NCBI GenBank assembly: GCA_020028115.1
Contig: JAHWYA010000193.1
Coordinates: forward strand, 1-5,117
Length of the DNA: 5,117 nt
Reading direction: 5' to 3'
Source of the DNA: Anaeromyxobacter sp.
GTDB taxonomy: Bacteria; Myxococcota; Myxococcia; Myxococcales; Anaeromyxobacteraceae
Positions 1 through 3,267 of the stretch are shown here, piece after piece. Each line of letters begins with the position of its first letter. Position 1 is the first letter of the stretch. The notes under the pieces were generated by a model that saw nothing but the letters and a program-made list of their open reading frames with translations, did no database searches and was not told the DNA's origin. The translations under genes were made by a program, and so were the position numbers.

Positions 1-510
1 GGCCGCGACCGCGCCGGACACGGCGACCACGCGCGCGCAGCGCCGCGACAGCCGGGGTCCGCCGCGGACCTCGGCGGCCGAGGCGAAGCCGTGTGCGTGG
101 AAGAGCACGGCGGGGCCGGTGCGCGGCAGGAACGCGGGAAACAGCGAGGCGCTCGGGAGCTGGTTGAACCAGACGACGTCGGGCCGCCACGCCCTCGCCC
201 ATCGGCGCAGCCGGAGCCCCGTCGCGGCGAGCCAGGGCGCGCGCCGGGCGAGGTTCACCGCCCGGGAGCCACGCCCTGCGCCGCCGATGAAGCGGCGCTC
301 GGGAGCGCCGCCCAGCACGACGCGCTCGACGCGGGCGCCCGCGAGGAGCCGCGCGTAGTCGGGGTTCCCGTAGGGGTCCACGACGGCGACGTCGAAGCTC
401 GCCGCGAGCCGCGGGAGGAGGAGCGACATCACCTGCTGGACGCCGCCGACCGAGGTGACGAGGTCGAAGACGGCGAGGCGCGGGCGGTGGTCGGCGGGCG
501 GCACGGGCAC
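1..510 (-). CDS. Glycosyltransferase, GT4-like N-terminal domain (partial, cut by left edge)
   Basis: Only the first 170 residues are inside the window; the frame is open to base 1. The visible part looks like the N-terminal acceptor-binding Rossmann half of a GT-B fold glycosyltransferase. Residues 11-19 form a first beta strand (RLAVFDLVT), followed by the glycine loop V21-G-G-V-Q-Q and an amphipathic helix with 'LLPRLAASFDVAVVDPYG' (31-48). Later come 'RPDVVWFNQL' (109-118), 'VLFHAHG' (135-141) and 'RVVAVSGAVAA' (160-170), which match the usual GT4 pattern of 'kPDvvh', 'HG' and 'vvavS..v'. The sugar-nucleotide binding C-terminal half (E-x7-E region) lies outside, so donor and linkage cannot be told. 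The start is GTG at 510-508, supported by GAGG at 522-519. It begins 14 bases after the stop of the upstream polymerase gene, so the two are very likely co-transcribed. A second in-frame GTG at 504-502 is possible. By family such an enzyme is cytoplasmic or membrane-associated and adds one sugar to a lipid-linked or polymeric acceptor. Family call is fairly sure; exact role unknown. Confidence 0.85.
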   Translation of the reverse strand, partial: MPVPPADHRPRLAVFDLVTSVGGVQQVMSLLLPRLAASFDVAVVDPYGNPDYARLLAGARVERVVLGGAPERRFIGGAGRGSRAVNLARRAPWLAATGLRLRRWARAWRPDVVWFNQLPSASLFPAFLPRTGPAVLFHAHGFASAAEVRGGPRLSRRCARVVAVSGAVAA

Positions 511-518
511 CTCGCTCG

Positions 519-522
519 CCTC
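519..522 (-). promoter_or_regulatory. Ribosome binding site of the glycosyltransferase gene
   Basis: GAGG on the minus strand lies 8 bases before the GTG at 510-508, inside the 14-base gap after the polymerase stop codon (527-525). It decides in favour of this GTG and fits translation from a shared message. Confidence 0.55.
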
Positions 523-524
523 GG

Positions 525-1814
525 TCAGGGCTCGCGGTCCCGCGCGAGCGCGCCCGCGGCCGGGATCCAGAAGAACAGCGGCGCGAGGAACACCGAGATC
601 GGGACGACCGCCGCCGTACCGAACAGGAGGAAGGCGACGAGCCCCGCCTGCCGCACGCGCCTCCCCGCGTCCGCCCGCCGCGACGCCTCCCGCCAGGTGG
701 CGGCGAGCAGCGCGAGGAGCGCGGCGAGGCCGAGGAACCCGGCGCCGAGGAGGGTGTCCACGTAGACGCTGTCCGAGGTCGTGAAGGCGTATTGCTCGCG
801 AATGTTCGAGGTCGCGGAGAGGAAGTTCTGGTAGCCGACGCCGAGCGGGTTCGCGAGCGACGCGTGGATCGCGATCCACTGCGCCTCGAGCCGCGACGAG
901 ACGTTCTCGTCGCCGAGCCGCTGCCGGTAGAACCGCTCGATCCGCTCGTGGAAGATGGGGCTCGACGAGAGGCCGACGGCGACGACGAGCGTCGAGACGC
1001 CGAGGAGCAGCACCTTGCTCCGCAGCCGGACGCCGGACGAGACGCTGAGGTACGCGAGCGCCCCGGCGCTGCCGATGAGCCCGGACCGGCTCCCGGACGA
1101 GACCACGCAGATCGCCGCGCCGGCGAGCGTCGCCGCGAGCGCCACCCGGCTGGCGAGCCCCGCGCGCGGCGGGGAGAAGGCCGCGTGGAGCACCGCGAGC
1201 GCGACCGACGCGTAGGCGAGGTCGTTCGCGTTCGTGAGGAGGCCCGTCGGCCGGTCGTCCATCGCGGCGGGATCCCAGGCGGCCGGCCGCGGGAGGTAGA
1301 CCTGCAGCTCGGGACGCAGCGTGAAGAGCACCATCGCCGCCATGCAGGAGACGGTGACGGCGTGCGACGCGCGGGAGATCCCGGTCGTCCGGAACAGGGC
1401 CGCGGCGAGCGGCAGGATCGCGGCGAACCCGAACCGCTTCATGAGCAGGAGCGCCTCGAGCGTGAAGGTGCGCTCGTGGAGGCTCACCTCGGCCCCGATC
1501 CCCGCGAGGACGGCGAGGGCTCCCGCGAGGGCGACGATCCCGAACGGCCCCGCCTCGACGTCGCGCGCGCCGCGCAAGGTGAGCTCGAGCGCGACCGCCA
1601 CCCAGAGGCCGAGGAGGACGACGTCGGCGGCGGCGACGTTGCCGAGGCCGGGCACGCTCGCGACCGGCACCCAGACCACCGCGAGCGGTACGGAGGCGAG
1701 GAGGAGGACCCGGCCCGCGAGCGGGACGAGCCCGCGCCGCGGCGCAGCGAGCGGGGAGGTGATCGCCCGCCCCCCCGCCGCCTCGTGCGCCGCGACCGCC
1801 TGCCGCTCGGACAT
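525..1814 (-). CDS. O-antigen ligase/polymerase family membrane protein (Wzy/WaaL-like)
   Basis: This 429-residue protein is almost entirely hydrophobic after a polar N-terminus of about 28 residues, with roughly 10-12 candidate membrane segments (for example about 29-56, 61-80, 91-110, 127-143, 152-166, 194-213, 222-240, 245-260, 266-283, 350-373, 389-420). Family signatures occur in order: 'GLLTNANDLA' (191-200), 'SSGSRSGLIG' (239-248), then a long polar loop (about 284-349) with R308, W313 and 'NPLGVGYQNF' (322-331), and finally 'DS-x9-GFLG' (348-362). This is the layout of the PF04932-type O-antigen ligase/polymerase proteins, which join or polymerise undecaprenyl-linked glycans on the periplasmic face. 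The ligase motif is normally H-[NSQ]-x9-GxxG; here Asp348 replaces the His, which argues against a classical WaaL ligase and slightly for a polymerase (inference). The ATG at 1814 is the first possible start, since an in-frame TGA lies at 1823-1821, but it lacks a good ribosome binding site: the strong GGGGAG serves ATGs in another frame. The glycosyltransferase gene follows 14 bases downstream. Confidence 0.85.
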   Translation of the reverse strand: MSERQAVAAHEAAGGRAITSPLAAPRRGLVPLAGRVLLLASVPLAVVWVPVASVPGLGNVAAADVVLLGLWVAVALELTLRGARDVEAGPFGIVALAGALAVLAGIGAEVSLHERTFTLEALLLMKRFGFAAILPLAAALFRTTGISRASHAVTVSCMAAMVLFTLRPELQVYLPRPAAWDPAAMDDRPTGLLTNANDLAYASVALAVLHAAFSPPRAGLASRVALAATLAGAAICVVSSGSRSGLIGSAGALAYLSVSSGVRLRSKVLLLGVSTLVVAVGLSSSPIFHERIERFYRQRLGDENVSSRLEAQWIAIHASLANPLGVGYQNFLSATSNIREQYAFTTSDSVYVDTLLGAGFLGLAALLALLAATWREASRRADAGRRVRQAGLVAFLLFGTAAVVPISVFLAPLFFWIPAAGALARDREP

Positions 1815-1833
1815 CCGGCGTCAGCATGGTCAT

Positions 1834-1839
1834 CTCCCC
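1834..1839 (-). promoter_or_regulatory. Strong Shine-Dalgarno whose ATG is out of frame with the polymerase gene
   Basis: GGGGAG on the minus strand stands 6 bases before an ATG at 1827-1825 and directly abuts another at 1833-1831. Both ATGs share a frame that is one base off that of the polymerase gene, whose own ATG at 1814 sits 19 bases from this site and has nothing better nearby. Either initiation at 1814 is weak, or the true start is upstream and a one-base length difference in the G7 run (1776-1770) separates the frames. Confidence 0.5.
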
Positions 1840-1842
1840 AGG

Positions 1843-1866
1843 CTCCGCCCGCCGGCCCAGGCGGAG
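1843..1866. repeat. Inverted repeat / hairpin 1 of a tandem pair
   Basis: CTCCGCC (1843-1849) and GGCGGAG (1860-1866) are perfect 7-base complements around a 10-base loop. On the minus strand it lies just upstream of the GGGGAG site, in what would be the polymerase 5' leader. No T run follows on either side, so it is not a normal intrinsic terminator. Confidence 0.5.
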
Positions 1867-1867
1867 G

Positions 1868-1897
1868 GCGACCCTCGCGCCGCCGGGCGGGGGTCGC
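1868..1897. repeat. Inverted repeat / hairpin 2 of a tandem pair
   Basis: GCGACCC (1868-1874) pairs perfectly with GGGTCGC (1891-1897). In plus-strand RNA the stem continues through a U-G pair (1875/1890) and three more pairs (CGC 1876-1878 with GCG 1887-1889), about 11 pairs with an 8-base loop. In minus-strand RNA the wobble becomes an A-C mismatch. It starts one base after hairpin 1. Confidence 0.55.
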
Positions 1898-1938
1898 GCC
1901 GTGCTGCCGCCGTCGCCAACCTCCCGCTGCCGGGCGTT

Positions 1939-1954
1939 CCTCGGACGTGCGAGG
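1939..1954. repeat. Small imperfect palindrome, possible operator
   Basis: CCTCG (1939-1943) and CGAGG (1950-1954) are inverted 5-base half-sites separated by 6 bases. The size and the position between divergent genes would suit a dimeric regulator, but 5-base arms are expected often by chance in such GC-rich DNA. Confidence 0.2.
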
Positions 1955-1991
1955 GGGAGCGCGGTGAGGGCGGCGGCGTCGGGAGGCACGG

Positions 1992-2036
1992 ATGGCAGCC
2001 TGGAGGGCGAGCGGCCAGGTCGGCGGGGGGTGGTGA
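1992..2036 (+). CDS. Possible 14-residue leader ORF upstream of the aminotransferase
   Basis: An ATG at 1992 is preceded by a near-ideal Shine-Dalgarno, GGGAGG (1981-1986), with a 5-base spacer. The frame encodes MAAWRASGQVGGGW and stops at TGA 2034-2036, one base before the GTG start of the aminotransferase (TGA-C-GTG). This is a good geometry for translational coupling: ribosomes ending here could restart at the GTG. No run of one regulatory amino acid is present, so classical attenuation is not suggested. Alternatively the ATG is the real start of the aminotransferase and the G6 run at 2025-2030 is one base too long in this sequence; deleting one G fuses the frames. It could also be chance. 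There is no homology evidence. Confidence 0.3.
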   Translation: MAAWRASGQVGGGW

Positions 2037-2037
2037 C

Positions 2038-3159
2038 GTGGGACGGATCCACCTTTCGGTGCCCCACCTCGGCGAGCAGGAGGCGCGGCACGCCGGCGCG
2101 GCGCTCGCGAGCAACTGGGTCTCGAGCGTGGGCCCGCAGCTCGACGGCTTCGAGCGCGCGTTCGCGGCGCGGCTCGGCCGCCCGTCGGTGGCCGTCGCGA
2201 GCGGCACGGCAGCGATCCACCTCGGGCTGCGCGCCCTCGGCGTGGGGCCCGGGGACGAGGTGCTCGTCTCCGACCTCACCTTCGTCGCGAGCGTGAACCC
2301 CGTCCGCTACCTCGGCGCGACGCCGGCCTTCGTCGACAGCGACCCCGACACCTGGATGATGAGCCCGGGGCTGCTCGCGGAGGCGCTCGAGGCGCGCGCG
2401 CGCCGCGGGCGCCGGCCGAAGGCCGTGGTGGTCGTCCACCTCTACGGGCAGTGCGCGGACATGGAGCCCGTCCTCGCCGCGTGCCGGCGTCACGACGTCC
2501 CGGTGCTGGAGGACGCGGCCGAGGCGCTGGGCGCGACCTGCCGCGGCGCCGCCGCGGGCACCTTCGGCGACGTCGCCGCCTTCTCCTTCAACGGGAACAA
2601 GATCATCACGACGAGCGGCGGCGGGATGCTCGTCGCCTCCGAGGAGCGCGTCGCGCGGGCGCGGCACTGGGCGACCCAGGCGCGTGCGGCGCGCGCCGAG
2701 TACCACCACGACGAGCTCGGGTACAACTACCGGCTCTCGAACGTCCTCGCGGGGATCGGCCTCGGCCAGCTCGAGCTGCTCGAGACCCGGGTGGCGCAGC
2801 GACGCGCCGTGTTCGAGCGCTACCGCGCTGGGCTCGCGGACGTCCCGGGCCTCGCGCCGATGCCGGAGGCGCCGTACGGCACCTCGACGCGGTGGCTCTC
2901 CTGCTTCCTCGTCGACGCGGAGGGGCTCGGTGCCACGCGGGACGACCTCCTCGTGGCGCTCGCCGCCGCCGACGTCGAGGCGCGGCCGGTCTGGAAGCCC
3001 ATGCACCTGCAGCCGCTCTACGCGTCCTGCGAGGCCGTCGGCGGCCGCGTCGCCGCCGACCTGTACGCGCGCGGGATCTGCCTCCCCTCCTCGAGCAGCC
3101 TCTCGGGCGAGGACCAGGAACGGGTCATCGGCGTCATCCGGGGGGTCGCACGAACGTGA
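2038..3159 (+). CDS. PLP-dependent nucleotide-sugar aminotransferase, DegT/DnrJ/EryC1 family (LegC/PglE/EpsN-like)
   Basis: The 373-residue product has the usual length of this family. It is a fold-type I, vitamin B6-dependent enzyme that transfers an amino group from glutamate to a keto group of a UDP- or GDP-linked sugar in the cytoplasm. Visible landmarks are 'LSVPHLG' near the N-terminus, 'SNWVSSVG' (25-32), the phosphate-binding 'SGTAA' (55-59), 'HLYGQCADME' (134-143), Asp159 in 'LEDAAEALGA' (partner of the PLP ring nitrogen), the Schiff-base lysine K188 in 'SFNGNKIITTSGGGM', 'GYNYRLSN' (228-235), 'RPVWKPMHLQPLY' (316-328) and 'LPSS' (349-352). The NWVSSVG, NGNKIITT and WKPMHLQP strings resemble the LegC/PglE/EpsN branch that aminates C4 of UDP-4-keto-6-deoxy-N-acetylglucosamine, exactly the product expected from the dehydratase encoded 108 bases downstream. 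GTG 2038 is chosen because it is the first plausible start in frame before the conserved region; G-rich sequence at 2025-2030 may act as its ribosome binding site. The open frame extends back to 1321, but that part lacks family similarity and overlaps the antisense polymerase gene. Exact substrate is inferred. Confidence 0.92.
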   Translation: MGRIHLSVPHLGEQEARHAGAALASNWVSSVGPQLDGFERAFAARLGRPSVAVASGTAAIHLGLRALGVGPGDEVLVSDLTFVASVNPVRYLGATPAFVDSDPDTWMMSPGLLAEALEARARRGRRPKAVVVVHLYGQCADMEPVLAACRRHDVPVLEDAAEALGATCRGAAAGTFGDVAAFSFNGNKIITTSGGGMLVASEERVARARHWATQARAARAEYHHDELGYNYRLSNVLAGIGLGQLELLETRVAQRRAVFERYRAGLADVPGLAPMPEAPYGTSTRWLSCFLVDAEGLGATRDDLLVALAAADVEARPVWKPMHLQPLYASCEAVGGRVAADLYARGICLPSSSSLSGEDQERVIGVIRGVART

Positions 3160-3170
3160 CGCACCGTGAA

Positions 3171-3192
3171 GGGAGTGGGGGGGGAAATCGGG
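3171..3192 (+). promoter_or_regulatory. G-quadruplex-type motif 1 in the dehydratase leader
   Basis: Plus-strand tracts GGG (3171-3173), then G8 (3177-3184, counting as two tracts) and GGG (3190-3192) satisfy the G3-loop(1-7) pattern with loops of 3, 2 and 5 bases. If this stretch is transcribed with the downstream gene, the motif would be in the mRNA. Function is unproven. Confidence 0.4.
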
Positions 3193-3195
3193 TGA

Positions 3196-3222
3196 GCCGC
3201 CGGGCAGGGGGAACACGGCGGC
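3196..3222. repeat. Weak inverted repeat between aminotransferase and dehydratase genes
   Basis: GCCGCC (3196-3201) and GGCGGC (3217-3222) are 6-base complements with a 15-base loop. It lies 36 bases after the aminotransferase stop, has no T run, and is unlikely to be an efficient terminator, so read-through into the dehydratase gene is plausible. Confidence 0.2.
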
Positions 3223-3245
3223 CCTAGGTTGCGGCAGGTGCGGAA

Positions 3246-3262
3246 GGGTGGGTCAGGGGGGG
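3246..3262 (+). promoter_or_regulatory. G-quadruplex-type motif 2 overlapping the dehydratase ribosome binding site
   Basis: GGG (3246-3248), T, GGG (3250-3252), TCA, then G7 (3256-3262) gives four G3 tracts with loops of 1, 3 and 1 bases, a compact pattern typical of stable quadruplexes. It ends 5 bases before the ATG at 3268 and includes the AGGGG (3255-3259, 8 bases before the ATG) that would serve as the Shine-Dalgarno. Folding in the mRNA would hide the ribosome binding site. Confidence 0.45.
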
Positions 3263-3267
3263 AGTCG

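Larger units (their letters stand above)
1815..2037. other. Divergent intergenic region between polymerase and aminotransferase genes
   Basis: This 223-base region separates the start codons of two genes that point away from each other, so promoters for both must lie here or within the adjoining coding sequence. I could not recognise a convincing -35/-10 pair or a sigma-54 type -24/-12 element on either strand; the region is as GC-rich as the genes. It contains two tandem hairpins (1843-1897), a small imperfect palindrome (1939-1954), a candidate leader ORF (1992-2036), and increasing plus-strand G runs towards 2030. Confidence 0.6.

Noticed and set aside
91..765. Plus-strand frame across the glycosyltransferase and the end of the polymerase gene
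   Set aside because: No motif, biased composition, and it crosses the junction of two good minus-strand genes.
792..1967. Open frame of 391 codons on the plus strand opposite the polymerase gene
   Set aside because: The product is highly charged and repetitive (Arg/Glu/Asp), without motifs; the minus strand encodes a clear polytopic membrane protein.
1321..2037. N-terminal extension of the aminotransferase frame back to 1321
   Set aside because: The extra residues show no family similarity and mostly overlap the antisense polymerase gene; family members begin just before the LSVP region, matching GTG 2038.
2392..2403. Alternating GC run of 12 bases, a Z-DNA candidate
   Set aside because: It is inside the aminotransferase coding sequence and is explained by Arg/Ala codons in a GC-rich genome.
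3140..3145. G6 run near the 3' end of the aminotransferase gene as a possible frameshift site
   Set aside because: The C-terminus reads naturally through it and stops where the family usually ends.
3218..3232. Possible sigma-54 promoter (GG then TTGC) before the dehydratase gene
   Set aside because: The spacing between the GG and GC elements is one base short and the rest of the -24 element does not match.
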